Shown one piece after another: positions 8,515 through 17,613 of a stretch of 64,000 nucleotides of DNA (within the stretch, counting starts at the first letter, position 1; the number at the start of each line of letters is the position of its first letter). A model generated the notes under the pieces. That model was not told the origin of the DNA and did not search any database. It saw only the letters and a program-made list of their open reading frames with translations. This DNA comes from Ruegeria sp. THAF57 (GTDB lineage Bacteria; Pseudomonadota; Alphaproteobacteria; Rhodobacterales; Rhodobacteraceae). The position numbers were made by a program, and so were the translations under genes. Location: NCBI RefSeq assembly GCF_903914075.1, contig NZ_CAIWNQ010000001.1, positions 620,001 through 684,000 of the forward strand, given 5' to 3'.

Positions 8515-9435
8515 CTATTGCTGTTGCAACTTGCGGGCCTCGGTGCCGGCCAGTTGAATCAACTCTTGCACATAGGGCTTTTCAAGGTCTTCCGAGCGAA
8601 CGGCCGCGTACAGCCTGCGGGTAATTCCGTCCTTGGTCAGCGGGCGGGTCACATAGTCCGAATTGTACTTAACCTCGCGCACGACCCAGTCGGGCAACAC
8701 CGAAATCCCGCGGTTCGAGGCAACCAAAAGCAAAATCACCGCCGTCAGTTCCACCTGTCGGATCGCGGCCGGCTCCACCCGCGCAGGGATCAGCAACTGG
8801 CTGAACACATCCAGTCGCGTGCGTTCGACAGGATAAGTGATCAAGGTTTGCCCCCGGAAATCCTCGGCCTCGATATAGTCCTTTTGCGCCAAGGGATGCA
8901 CCGACGCGGCGACAAATACGGCGTCATAGTCGAAAAGCTCTATGAACTCGACACCCGGCAGGTCTTCGGGGTCGGACGACACGACAAGATCGACCTCTTC
9001 TTTTTGCAGCGCCGGCAAAGCGTCGAACGCAAGACCCGGCTTGATATCCACATCAACGTCCCCCCACGACTTGCGGAAGGTTTCCAGCACGGGAAACAAC
9101 CATTCGAAACAGGCATGACACTCGATAGCGATATGCATCCGGCCGGTACGACCATCACGCAGGGACGAAAATTCGTGCTGCGTCGCCTCGACCTGCGGCA
9201 GGATTTGCTCGGCCAACCGCAACAAGCGCAGACCAGCCGCCGATAATTTCATCGGCTTGGACCGGCGTAGGAAAAGTTCAACACCCGCCTGATCTTCCAG
9301 CCCCTTGATCTGATGGCTCAGCGCAGATTGCGTGATGTTCAACTGGTCCGCAGCGCGGGCAAGCCCACCACATTCATGGATCGCCTTGATTGTGCGCAGG
9401 TGCCGGAATTCGATGTGCATTTCAGATTCGCTCAT
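8515..9435 (-). CDS. metR: LysR-family regulator of methionine genes (MetR)
   Basis: LysR protein with an N-terminal winged helix (EFRHLRTIKAIHECGG then LNITQSALSHQIKGLE) and a substrate-binding domain. The segment IECHACFEWLFP at the start of the effector domain is characteristic of MetR. It is divergent from metF, the classic arrangement in which MetR, with homocysteine as co-effector, activates methionine synthesis. The start is uncertain: ATG at 9435 is used here, ATG at 9420 gives the common MHIEFRHLRT beginning, and neither has a strong ribosome site. Confidence 0.86.
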   Translation of the reverse strand: MSESEMHIEFRHLRTIKAIHECGGLARAADQLNITQSALSHQIKGLEDQAGVELFLRRSKPMKLSAAGLRLLRLAEQILPQVEATQHEFSSLRDGRTGRMHIAIECHACFEWLFPVLETFRKSWGDVDVDIKPGLAFDALPALQKEEVDLVVSSDPEDLPGVEFIELFDYDAVFVAASVHPLAQKDYIEAEDFRGQTLITYPVERTRLDVFSQLLIPARVEPAAIRQVELTAVILLLVASNRGISVLPDWVVREVKYNSDYVTRPLTKDGITRRLYAAVRSEDLEKPYVQELIQLAGTEARKLQQQ

Positions 9436-9436
9436 G

Positions 9437-9465
9437 TTGTTCTTGAACAATATGAGTTTGTCTCA
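9437..9465. promoter_or_regulatory. Candidate MetR sites between metR and metF
   Basis: Two dyads lie side by side in the divergent intergenic region: a perfect TTGTTC-TT-GAACAA (9437-9450) and TGAG-N5-CTCA (9453-9465). The second has the same four-plus-five-plus-four geometry as the enterobacterial MetR box TGAA-N5-TTCA. Their position next to both starts fits control of metF and autoregulation of metR; binding itself is inferred. Confidence 0.45.
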
Positions 9466-9514
9466 CATAGCAGAAACTGGCACAAGACCCGGGACCGCAG
9501 CAAATGAGGCCAAG

Positions 9515-10381
9515 ATGACCAAGCCAGAAATTTCATTCGAGTTCTTCCCGCCGCAATCGCTGGAAGCCTCTTTTCGGTTGTGGGACACTGTTCAGACTCT
9601 GGCCCCACTTGATCCTCGGTTTGTGTCCGTCACTTACGGCGCAGGCGGAACCACGCGGGAACTGACCCGCGACGCGGTGGCAACTTTGCACAAATCTTCT
9701 GGCCTGCCTGTCGCGGCCCATCTGACCTGTGTGGATGCGACGCGCGAGGAAACATTGGCCATTGCCGACAGTTTTGCCAAGTCAGGCGTTCAGGATATCG
9801 TCGCGTTGCGCGGTGACCCACCAAAAGGTCAGGACAGTTTTGTTCCGCATCCTGACGGCTTTCAGAACTCGGTCGAACTCATTGCGGCGCTCGCTGAAAC
9901 AGGCAAGTTCAACATTCGCGTCGGCGCCTACCCCGATATCCACCCCGAGGCGCAAAATGCGCGCACAGACGTGGACTGGCTCAAGGCCAAATTGGACGCC
10001 GGTGCCGACGAAGCCCTGACGCAGTTCTTCTTTGAGGCCGAGACATTCTTCCGCTTTCGCGACGACTGCGCCAAAGCAGGGATCGATAAGCCCATCGTGC
10101 CGGGAATTCTGCCGATCGAAAACTGGAAAGGAGCGCGCAACTTTGCCCGCCGCTGTGGAACGCGCATCCCGGCATGGGTTGAACAGGCGTTTGACAAGGC
10201 CGTTCGCGACGACCGCGAAGACCTGCTGGCCACGGCCCTATGCACCGAGCTGTGCTCCGACCTGATCGAAGGCGGTGTCGACAAGCTGCATTTTTATACG
10301 CTGAACCGCCCGGAACTTACCCGTGATGTCTGTTTTGCATTGGGCATCACACCCAAAACCGAGCTTCAGAACGTTGCCTGA
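9515..10381 (+). CDS. metF: 5,10-methylenetetrahydrofolate reductase
   Basis: 288-residue FAD enzyme of the MTHFR family that reduces 5,10-methylene-THF to 5-methyl-THF for methionine synthesis. Recognisable blocks are SFEFFPP at the start, VTYGAGGTTRE, AHLTCVDATRE, IVALRGDPPKG, and QFFFEAETFFRF with PGILPIENW. Length is normal for bacterial MetF. The ATG at 9515 follows GAGG at good spacing; the frame is open further upstream across the metR promoter, which is not credible coding. It is divergent from metR. Confidence 0.95.
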   Translation: MTKPEISFEFFPPQSLEASFRLWDTVQTLAPLDPRFVSVTYGAGGTTRELTRDAVATLHKSSGLPVAAHLTCVDATREETLAIADSFAKSGVQDIVALRGDPPKGQDSFVPHPDGFQNSVELIAALAETGKFNIRVGAYPDIHPEAQNARTDVDWLKAKLDAGADEALTQFFFEAETFFRFRDDCAKAGIDKPIVPGILPIENWKGARNFARRCGTRIPAWVEQAFDKAVRDDREDLLATALCTELCSDLIEGGVDKLHFYTLNRPELTRDVCFALGITPKTELQNVA

Positions 10382-10543
10382 TCCAAAGGCATGAACACGC
10401 GAAATTGACGAGCCAATCCGGGGGAACAATCCAGACACAAATTCCCCTATTGTTCCTCTTTCATATTCAATTTTTTGCCTTATTTGACAAAAATTCACCC
10501 GTCCTGACACTGGTTCTCGTAGTTGTTTAACGAGTGATTTGTT

Positions 10544-11206
10544 ATGGAACCTGTTGATAGAATCAGGGCGCGTGCTGAGGCACTTCATGTCCTTGGATTG
10601 AACCAGCAAGCTGGTTCTGCGGACATCAGGAACGCGTGGCGGCAGATCGCGTTTCACGCACATCCCGATTGTTCCTCGTCTGATGCGGCAGACTTCACCC
10701 GCGCCAAGGAAGCTTACGATCTTTTGCGCGAAGAAGGGCTGGCTGGAAAAGCTGCTGATGCCGGAAAACCAAAGCGCCCCAAGCTGCGCAAACGCGTAAT
10801 CACGCTAGAGGATGCGGATATCGACGCCTGTCGTTCATTGCTCGACAAAGCGCTTGCGCACGTTTCGGAAGAACAGGAAGCCAATCAGGCCGAGGCGACG
10901 GTCGATCTGCGGGCCGACTCGGATCATATCCCCGAGGCTATTGGCTGCTATGGCCGTAACCTAACGTATTTCGTGCCATCTTCGGTCTGCGAAGGTGCAA
11001 ACCGTATCGCGCTTCCTACGTCGATTTTGGCCGGGACACGCCGCACCGAGACTGAGGTCCTCAGTTTTCAGTGCAAAGAGGCCGGTGCTGGCGAGGTGGT
11101 TGTCCCCGAGACAATCTTGAATCGCAAGTTTCCCGGCGCAAAAAGCGTTCGCATCCGGTTTGAGGCGGATCAGAAAACTCAGGATGAGTTCTGGCTGGCC
11201 AGTTGA
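10544..11206 (+). CDS. J-domain protein of unknown role
   Basis: 220 residues with an N-terminal J domain (about 13-70) that includes the HPD tripeptide at 40-42, the part that stimulates Hsp70 ATPase. Past residue 75 there is no glycine-rich or zinc-finger region, so this is not DnaJ itself but a stand-alone co-chaperone whose C-terminal half (about 115-220) is unassigned. No membrane segment or signal peptide is visible. It has a 162-base AT-rich leader region and ends at a hairpin shared with the convergent YHS gene. Partner and client are unknown. Confidence 0.8.
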   Translation: MEPVDRIRARAEALHVLGLNQQAGSADIRNAWRQIAFHAHPDCSSSDAADFTRAKEAYDLLREEGLAGKAADAGKPKRPKLRKRVITLEDADIDACRSLLDKALAHVSEEQEANQAEATVDLRADSDHIPEAIGCYGRNLTYFVPSSVCEGANRIALPTSILAGTRRTETEVLSFQCKEAGAGEVVVPETILNRKFPGAKSVRIRFEADQKTQDEFWLAS

Positions 11207-11219
11207 TTTCGTCACAGAA

Positions 11220-11244
11220 AAACCCGGCTGAATCAGCCGGGTTT
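11220..11244. terminator. Hairpin between convergent genes
   Basis: AAACCCGGC (11220-11228) pairs with GCCGGGTTT (11236-11244) around a seven-base loop. The A and T ends of the stem give short T runs on both strands, so it can terminate both the J-domain gene and the YHS gene. Confidence 0.75.
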
Positions 11245-11263
11245 CCATTAGAAATTTCAGTTA

Positions 11264-11782
11264 TCAGTTTGTAACCGGAGCGTCCGAGGTGAATTTCGGA
11301 ATGACGGCGGTTGATGCAGCGTCGGCCTCGATCCCCGGCCAGTTCCCTTCGGCAAGATTGATGTTGCCGGGAATGTCTTCCTCAAAGAAACCTACGACCA
11401 CATCCGTGATATTGAGATACAGCTTATCATCCACGATCCGCCACAGGTTGGGGTTTGCCGGAACCTTGCCGCCGCGCGAAACGCCATAGGCGCAATGGCC
11501 ATCGTATTGGGGCGCGTAAAAAGCGGGGTTCTCAAGGAACTTGTCACGGTTTTCTTCGGTCGAAAACGCCCAGGTTGCACCATTGTATTCTGCGGTGATA
11601 TCAGACCGACCGCGCACTCCTTCGGGCTGCGCCTGACCGACCGGAGCCTGATCGAGGCCGCGATAGGCGACGACGTCATAACCTGAAACCGCAAAACCAG
11701 TGCCATCAACATACTGATCTCCGGCAAATGCGGGCAGCGACAGCGCCAGAGTAGCGGCTAGGGTCAGGGCAAAGCGTTTCAT
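11264..11782 (-). CDS. Secreted YHS-domain-containing protein
   Basis: 172 residues with a clear signal peptide (MKRFALTLAATLALSLPAFA, cleavage after AFA). The mature part carries the YHS-type pattern SGYDVVAYR, then WAFSTEENRDKFLENPAFYAPQYDGHCAYG. Such periplasmic YHS proteins are thought to bind metals, but no activity is established. The ATG at 11782 is chosen because TGAGGA precedes it and the signal peptide begins there; the open frame runs 11 residues further up. It is monocistronic, with a 247-base region of no recognisable feature upstream. Confidence 0.82.
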   Translation of the reverse strand: MKRFALTLAATLALSLPAFAGDQYVDGTGFAVSGYDVVAYRGLDQAPVGQAQPEGVRGRSDITAEYNGATWAFSTEENRDKFLENPAFYAPQYDGHCAYGVSRGGKVPANPNLWRIVDDKLYLNITDVVVGFFEEDIPGNINLAEGNWPGIEADAASTAVIPKFTSDAPVTN

Positions 11783-12029
11783 GTGTTCAATCCTCATGTC
11801 CGAGGAGCGGTTCATCGCTCCGGTTTCCGGGTTCGGTCTGAGGATAGGTGATTTGTGTGCTCTGCGCAGTCCCGCTCGCGCCGCTGTGACATCGCACGTG
11901 AAAACGTGAAGGTTTCGCCCCGTTTGTTACAAAAACGACCCAACTTCCGGGGTTGGACTCTGAAGTCTGCAATATTAGCTGTTGTGACGGACGGACAATT
12001 TACATGAAACCTTCTGGGAAAGACGGACA

Positions 12030-12908
12030 ATGACCGAACAAACGACCTATACGCCCCCCAAGGTCTGGACATGGGACAGCCAGAATGGCGGCCAGTTCGC
12101 CAATATCAACCGGCCGATTGCCGGGGCCACACATGACAAAGACCTGCCGATCGGGCGCCACCCGTTGCAGTTGTACTCCTTGGCGACCCCGAACGGGGTA
12201 AAGGTAACCGTCATGCTCGAAGAGCTGTTGGCGCTGGGGCACGAAGGTGCCGAGTATAACGCATGGCTCGTCAATATTGGTGACGGTGACCAGTTCGGAT
12301 CGGGTTTTGTCGAGGCCAATCCGAATTCGAAGATTCCTGCCCTTTGGGATCGCTCGGGCGAAAAACCCGTACGTGTGTTCGAAAGCGCCTCGATCCTGTT
12401 TCATCTGGCGGAAAAGTTCGATGCCTTCCTTCCCAAATCCGGCCCGGAACGCGCAGAGGTCATGAGCTGGGTTTTCTGGCAAATGGGCAGCGCGCCTTAT
12501 CTGGGCGGCGGGTTCGGACATTTTTACGCCTACGCGCCCGAAAAGTTCGAATACCCGATCAACCGGTTCGCCATGGAAACCAAGCGGCAACTGGACGTGC
12601 TGGATCGTGAACTGGCCGACAAGACCTATATCGCGGGCGACGACTATTCGATCGCGGATATTGCGATCTGGCCCTGGTACGGCCAACTGGTTCTGGGGCG
12701 CCTTTACAGCGCGGCCGAATTCCTGGACGTCGACTCCTACAAGAACGTCATGCGTTGGGCCAAAGCGATTGACGAGCGCCCAGCCGTCAAACGCGGCCGG
12801 ATGGTGAATCGCGCATTTGGTGAGAAGCACACGCAGCTTCACGAACGTCACGAAGCCAGCGATTTCGAAACCCGCACGCAGGACAAGCTTGAAGCCGCCG
12901 CGGAATAA
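12030..12908 (+). CDS. yghU: Glutathione S-transferase family protein, YghU type
   Basis: 292 residues, matching the YghU/YfcG group of Nu-class glutathione transferases, which act as glutathione-dependent disulfide-bond reductases. The long N-terminal extension before the thioredoxin fold (TYTPPKVWTWDSQNGG, then RPIAGATHDKDLPIG) is typical of YghU. The thioredoxin-fold part includes LYSLATPNGVKVTVMLEE, NPNSKIPAL and FESASILFHLAEKF; the helical C-terminal domain includes GDDYSIADIAIWPW. Cytoplasmic, with no operon partner. Confidence 0.9.
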   Translation: MTEQTTYTPPKVWTWDSQNGGQFANINRPIAGATHDKDLPIGRHPLQLYSLATPNGVKVTVMLEELLALGHEGAEYNAWLVNIGDGDQFGSGFVEANPNSKIPALWDRSGEKPVRVFESASILFHLAEKFDAFLPKSGPERAEVMSWVFWQMGSAPYLGGGFGHFYAYAPEKFEYPINRFAMETKRQLDVLDRELADKTYIAGDDYSIADIAIWPWYGQLVLGRLYSAAEFLDVDSYKNVMRWAKAIDERPAVKRGRMVNRAFGEKHTQLHERHEASDFETRTQDKLEAAAE

Positions 12909-12914
12909 GACAAG

Positions 12915-12946
12915 CAGACCTCGCGGGGTACGCTCCGCGGGGTCTG
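12915..12946. terminator. Hairpin between yghU and the SseB-family gene
   Basis: A 12-base-pair stem with one G-T pair (12915-12926 with 12935-12946) and an eight-base loop, in the 41-base gap between two convergent genes. There is no long T run, so the terminator call rests on position and stem strength. Confidence 0.55.
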
Positions 12947-12949
12947 GTT

Positions 12950-13738
12950 CTACTTCAGGACAGGCGGCTTATCCGGGTCGCTGCCCGGCGCAACCTGCGT
13001 CATGACACGCGCTTCGGGCTGCGGCAGATCAAAACGCAATCCCACACGGGCCAGAGATGCCGCCGCTGCATCCTGTGCACTGAAAAACCCGACATCCATC
13101 GCCCCGGCCTCAATCCCCGAAAACGTCAACGCCTCGGACGCGGCTTTGGCCAATGCGGCCTCGGCACCGTCTACCGCGTCGACGAATCCCAGCATGTGCC
13201 CTGCCCCACCTTCTTTCGATCTAGTGCCCACAAGATACGCGGCCTGAGCCAGCCCAACAGCTGTGGCCAACTTGGTGTCCAGCGCGGTCAGCAGTTCATC
13301 CGGCAATCCCGCAGGCGGTACAAACTCAGCAAAGCGCTGCTCAACTTCTTCGGGACCATGTTGAAGGGTTGTCGCCAGCCAGCCCAACGCCTCGGACGGA
13401 ATCAACATCGAAGACGGGGCTGTCTCCAAATTCAGACCCAACCCGATACCCTGCCCCGCCAGCATCGACGACAGAACGCGCCCTGACACCGCGACATAAG
13501 GAACCGGGCGGCCAGCGAACTGCGCCAGACGGTCCTCACGATCAAAGGCCAACACGAAACTGCCATCCGCAACGTCAAAGAGTTCGGGCGAGATATTCTC
13601 GTCCCGCGCCTCTTCGGTCAGCATCAGGAACAGCTCGCTGTCCGCCAGCCGTTCAAAGAACCTCAGACGCGCGGCGTCGTCCTGAGGCGCAGCGTCCATC
13701 GCAGCATGAGCCGAATCAAGCGCGGTTATCTCAGTCAT
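12950..13738 (-). CDS. SseB-family protein
   Basis: 262-residue soluble protein. The N-terminal half resembles the SseB N-terminal domain (RFFERLADSELFLMLT, then GSFVLAFDREDRLAQF and the PYVAVSGRVL strand), a fold found in a secretion-associated enterobacterial protein and in many proteins of unknown function. No catalytic motif is visible. Its start overlaps the end of the uracil-DNA glycosylase gene by 8 bases, so the two are translationally coupled. A functional link between them is not evident. Confidence 0.7.
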   Translation of the reverse strand: MTEITALDSAHAAMDAAPQDDAARLRFFERLADSELFLMLTEEARDENISPELFDVADGSFVLAFDREDRLAQFAGRPVPYVAVSGRVLSSMLAGQGIGLGLNLETAPSSMLIPSEALGWLATTLQHGPEEVEQRFAEFVPPAGLPDELLTALDTKLATAVGLAQAAYLVGTRSKEGGAGHMLGFVDAVDGAEAALAKAASEALTFSGIEAGAMDVGFFSAQDAAAASLARVGLRFDLPQPEARVMTQVAPGSDPDKPPVLK

Positions 13739-14318
13739 TCAATACCTCTTGCACCCGCGCGCGCAGAACCGGCAACAGGTCGGACACGAACCACGGATTT
13801 TTCTTGATCCATGCCGTATTCCGCCACGACGGATGTGGCAAGGCAAAGACCCGCGGCGCATGGTCCCGCCAGTTGCGCACAGTGTCTGTCACCGACCCGC
13901 GCGCCTTGAGGTGATACTTGAATGCATGGCCGCCCACGAGGACAGTCAAGGGAACCTCACCCAGCGCCTGCATTACCTTATCATGCCAGGTTTGGCCGCA
14001 AACCCGCGGCGGTGGCAGATCGGCCTTGCGCACATCATACCCCGGAAAGCAAAACGCCATCGGCACAATGGATACGCAGGATCGGTCGTAAAACGTGGTT
14101 TCATCCACCCCCAGCCAATCGCGCAGCCGATCACCTGAGGGGTCTGTAAAAGGCCGCCCCGAGGCATGCACCCGAGCACCGGGTGCCTGACCGGCAATCA
14201 AAATCGGTGCGCCCTTGCGAAACCAGACCACCGGCCTTGGTTCATGGGCCGTCTCAGTGGCTGCGAACCGATCAGCGCAAAGACGGCAGGCCGCAATTTC
14301 TTCTTCGAGTGAATTCAT
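13731..14318 (-). CDS. Uracil-DNA glycosylase family protein
   Basis: 195 residues if begun at the ATG at 14318. The uracil-DNA glycosylase superfamily fold is marked by ILIAGQAPGARV near the start, RPFTDPSGDRLRDWLG, and the late ALPHPSWRN with the histidine of the second catalytic motif. A CRLC pair near the N-terminus and two later cysteines may recall the iron-sulfur UDGs, but the full cysteine pattern is not clear. The likely role is removal of uracil or other damaged bases. The gene is upstream of and overlaps the SseB-family gene by 8 bases. Confidence 0.78.
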   Translation of the reverse strand: MNSLEEEIAACRLCADRFAATETAHEPRPVVWFRKGAPILIAGQAPGARVHASGRPFTDPSGDRLRDWLGVDETTFYDRSCVSIVPMAFCFPGYDVRKADLPPPRVCGQTWHDKVMQALGEVPLTVLVGGHAFKYHLKARGSVTDTVRNWRDHAPRVFALPHPSWRNTAWIKKNPWFVSDLLPVLRARVQEVLND

Positions 14319-14548
14319 AAGATCGCAAGGTTTCCTGAAGCAAACTGCCCGAGAATTACTCAATAACCTAGTCACGGCGCGGTTCTTCTGAAACAGGTGG
14401 AAAAGTCACAATCAAAACAGGCCGCAACAGGATGCATTGAACATTTGTTTCATAATTCGACATAATGTAGCCAACGTGAATGAACAAAAACTCTGCTTTT
14501 CCGCTTCCCTGACCGGTAGGAATTGACAGAAAATGCAGCAGGCCCGGA

Positions 14549-15208
14549 ATGCTTGAATTCGAAAATGTCAGTAAATCCTTTTGGACCGGGACACGCCGCA
14601 AGGTGATCCTGGACAGGGTTTCGTTCAAGGTCGAACTGGGCAGATCTGTTGGTATTCTCGCACCAAACGGGACCGGAAAAACCACACTGATCAATATGAT
14701 GGCCGGGTTAGAGAAACCCGACGACGGGGTCATTCGCAAATCTTGCCGGGTGTCGTTTCCCATGGGCTTCACCGGCGGCGTGTCCAACAAGTTGTCCGCT
14801 TTGGAAAACGCACGTTACATCGCCAAGATCTATGGCATGGACCCGGACTACGTCGAAGCTTATTGCAGTTGGCTATGTGGTTTGGGCGAGTATTTTGATC
14901 AACCGCTCGCCACCTATTCGTCAGGCATGAAAGCGCGTTTTACCTTTGCGCTCATGTTGGCGCTGGACTTTGACATGTACCTCATAGATGAGGGAATGCC
15001 AGCCACGACAGATGTGGAATTCAACAAAAAAGCGGGCGACATCCTGCGGGAAAGACTGCGCACCACCACTTTGGTGATCGTGTCACACAGTCCGCAAGTT
15101 CTGGAGAAATTCGCGCGTCAGGCGGCTGTTCTGGTGGACGGTCAGCTATACATGTTCGACACCTTGGAAGAGGCAAAACAGCTATATGACTACCAAACCC
15201 AAGGCTAG
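14549..15208 (+). CDS. kpsT: Polysaccharide export ABC transporter ATPase (KpsT-like)
   Basis: 219-residue ABC ATPase of the capsule-export type. Walker A reads GILAPNGTGKTT, the signature region YSSGMKARFTFA, Walker B MYLIDEGM, and the switch histidine VSHS. Replacement of LSGGQ by SSGMK is typical of KpsT/BexA proteins, which drive export of Kdo-linked capsule with KpsM. KpsM is not adjacent, but kpsE follows with a 23-base overlap and kdsA comes next. A 230-base region lies upstream and holds no feature I can name. Confidence 0.88.
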   Translation: MLEFENVSKSFWTGTRRKVILDRVSFKVELGRSVGILAPNGTGKTTLINMMAGLEKPDDGVIRKSCRVSFPMGFTGGVSNKLSALENARYIAKIYGMDPDYVEAYCSWLCGLGEYFDQPLATYSSGMKARFTFALMLALDFDMYLIDEGMPATTDVEFNKKAGDILRERLRTTTLVIVSHSPQVLEKFARQAAVLVDGQLYMFDTLEEAKQLYDYQTQG

Positions 15209-16760
15209 AATCTATAACTGGCGGCGCAAGCGCAACGGATCGGGCACTGCCGAGGCCCGCGCCGACGCAATGTCGCGTATCCGAGAGGCAACCAGCGCAC
15301 CCGAGGCGGCCAACGAACCGCAGCCGGGCACGGATATTGACGATATCAAACGTGAAGGTCTGACAGGACGCCAACTCAGGATCGCCCGCCGTCTGGCCCA
15401 AAAACACGGTTTGGCGGCAACGTCGGATTACGATGCGGTTCGGTTGTTGCGAAAGAAAGGCATAGATCCGTTTGAACGCGCCAGCCTGCTGGACCTTGCA
15501 GCGGAAAAGAAGCAGGCCGAGGACGAGACAACGGACAAGGTCAAAATCCAACTGCCTCAGACTTTTTCCGAAGGCCCTCAGACCCTACCTGGCCCTGAAC
15601 TGAACCCTGCACAGCGCCGGGAATTCGAGATCGGCGAAATACAAAAGGACATCGCCCGCCGCCGCCGTCGCAAACTGTTTGCCCTGTTTGCGCGACTGGC
15701 TGTGTTTGTGCTGCTGCCGACAGTGGCAGTCGGCATGTACTTCTACCGCTACGCGACACCGATGTACGCCAGCGACTCGGCATATTCGATATTGCAGGCC
15801 GATGGTGGCGGAGCGGCATTTGGCGGTTTTCTGGCCGGAACCCAGTACGCCACCGCACAGGATTCGGTCGCAACACAGGAATTTTTGGAATCCAAGGACG
15901 CTCTGATCAGGTTGGAGCGGGACATGGGGTTTTCGGATATTTTCAAGCAGGAGTGGATTGATCCGATCCAGCGCCTTGCCCCGGACGCCAGCCTTGAAGA
16001 AACCTACAAGCTCTACAAGCGAATGGTCACGATTGGATATGACCCAAGCGATGGCATCATCCGTATGGAAGTTGCGGCCCCGGAGCCTGATATCGCGGTG
16101 GGTTTGAGCGAAAAACTGCTGTCCTACGCCGAAGAAACGATCAACGGCCTGTCCGAATTGAAGCGCGAAGACCAGATGCGGGATGCACTGGAAAGCTTTG
16201 AACTCGCACAGGAGGATCGCAGGCAGGCGCAGGAAGCCCTTATTGAGCTGCAATTGCAGGGCGCGATTTTGGACCCCGAAAACGTCATTGTCGGTTTACG
16301 CACGCGCATAAACACGCTTGAAACCCAGCTTCAGGAGAAAGAACTGCAATTGGCGGCGCTATTGGACAACTTGCGTCCGAACAAGGCCAAGGTGGACGGC
16401 GCGCGCGCTGATATCGCCCGGTTGGAAGCCGTTCTTGAGGAACTGAATGCCGAAATGCTGGACGTTTCTGGCGGCGAAAACTCTCTGGCCCGGCTAAGCG
16501 TGCGGATTCAGATGGCGCAGGCAGATCTTGCCGCACGCGACATGATGCTGCAAACGGCCATGCAACAGATGGAAACCACCCGAACCGAAGCAAACCGCAA
16601 GGTCCGTTACTTGTCGGTATCGGTGAATCCGGTTCCCAGCCAGGATCCGACTTATCCGCGCAAATTCGAAAATACGATTTTGGCTTTCCTGTTGTTTGCT
16701 GGTATCTACCTGATGATCTCGCTAACAGCGTCGGTCCTTCGTGAACAGGTATCCTCGTAA
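15186..16760 (+). CDS. kpsE: Capsule polysaccharide export inner-membrane protein (KpsE-like)
   Basis: 524 residues of the polysaccharide co-polymerase (KpsE/BexC/CtrB) family. A basic cytoplasmic N-terminus of about 160 residues, unusually long, precedes a first membrane segment (about 165-187). A large periplasmic part rich in heptads (about 300-470, likely coiled coil) follows, then a second membrane segment (about 497-517). The family bridges the KpsMT transporter and the outer-membrane KpsD channel. It overlaps kpsT by 23 bases and is followed by kdsA after five bases. Confidence 0.86.
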   Translation: MTTKPKARIYNWRRKRNGSGTAEARADAMSRIREATSAPEAANEPQPGTDIDDIKREGLTGRQLRIARRLAQKHGLAATSDYDAVRLLRKKGIDPFERASLLDLAAEKKQAEDETTDKVKIQLPQTFSEGPQTLPGPELNPAQRREFEIGEIQKDIARRRRRKLFALFARLAVFVLLPTVAVGMYFYRYATPMYASDSAYSILQADGGGAAFGGFLAGTQYATAQDSVATQEFLESKDALIRLERDMGFSDIFKQEWIDPIQRLAPDASLEETYKLYKRMVTIGYDPSDGIIRMEVAAPEPDIAVGLSEKLLSYAEETINGLSELKREDQMRDALESFELAQEDRRQAQEALIELQLQGAILDPENVIVGLRTRINTLETQLQEKELQLAALLDNLRPNKAKVDGARADIARLEAVLEELNAEMLDVSGGENSLARLSVRIQMAQADLAARDMMLQTAMQQMETTRTEANRKVRYLSVSVNPVPSQDPTYPRKFENTILAFLLFAGIYLMISLTASVLREQVSS

Positions 16761-16765
16761 GACAT

Positions 16766-17599
16766 ATGAAACATGTAAAAATCTCCGATCTCACGGTCGG
16801 CAATGATCTGCCTCTGACGATCATCGCCGGCCCCTGCCAACTTGAAACCGCCGATCACGCCCAGATGATCGCCGGTAAAATGAAAGAAGCCTGCGATGCT
16901 GCGGGCGCGCAATATATTTTCAAGGCCTCGTATGACAAAGCAAACCGGACCTCATTGTCCGGCAAACGGGGTATGGGGATCGACGCCGGGCTGAAGGTTC
17001 TTGGCGACATCCGCAAGACCATGGGTATTCCGGTTCTGACCGATGTCCACACCGAAGCTCAATGCGCCATTGCGGCCGAAGCTGTGGATGTCCTACAAAT
17101 CCCGGCGTTTCTGTGCCGCCAGACGGACATGTTGCTGGCTGCGGGTAACACCGGCAAGGTCGTGAACGTCAAAAAGGGTCAGTTCCTTGCCCCGTGGGAA
17201 ATGACCAATATTGTCGACAAGGTCGAAAGCACAGGAAACCAGAACATCCTTTTGACCGAGCGTGGAACCTCGTTTGGCTACAACACGCTGGTCGCTGATA
17301 TGCGGGCGCTGCCTCAGATGGCTCAGACCGGATACCCTGTTGTTATGGATGCGACCCACTCGGTTCAACAACCCGGTGGCAAAGGCGGATCATCCGGCGG
17401 ACAGCGTGAATTTGCGCCAGTCATGGCCCGGGCTGCTGTCTCTTTAGGCGTTGGGGCGGTTTTCATTGAAACCCATCAAGACCCGGACTCGGCACCTTCT
17501 GATGGTCCGAATATGATCCCCCTGGATCAAATGCCTCAATTAATTGACACATTGATGCGCTTTGATGCGCTGGCGAAAGCCAACCCAATTCAAATTTGA
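16766..17599 (+). CDS. kdsA: 3-deoxy-8-phosphooctulonate synthase
   Basis: 277 residues, normal for KdsA, which condenses phosphoenolpyruvate with arabinose 5-phosphate to Kdo 8-phosphate in the cytoplasm. Diagnostic blocks are IIAGPCQLET, FKASYDKANRTS, VLTDVHTEAQ, IPAFLCRQTD, ERGTSFGYN and MDATHSVQQPGG. Kdo is needed for lipid A core and for the linker of ABC-exported capsules. Placement straight after kpsT-kpsE suggests this copy may supply capsule Kdo, but no second copy can be judged from one window. Confidence 0.95.
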   Translation: MKHVKISDLTVGNDLPLTIIAGPCQLETADHAQMIAGKMKEACDAAGAQYIFKASYDKANRTSLSGKRGMGIDAGLKVLGDIRKTMGIPVLTDVHTEAQCAIAAEAVDVLQIPAFLCRQTDMLLAAGNTGKVVNVKKGQFLAPWEMTNIVDKVESTGNQNILLTERGTSFGYNTLVADMRALPQMAQTGYPVVMDATHSVQQPGGKGGSSGGQREFAPVMARAAVSLGVGAVFIETHQDPDSAPSDGPNMIPLDQMPQLIDTLMRFDALAKANPIQI

Positions 17600-17613
17600 G
17601 CACGAGCTATAGA

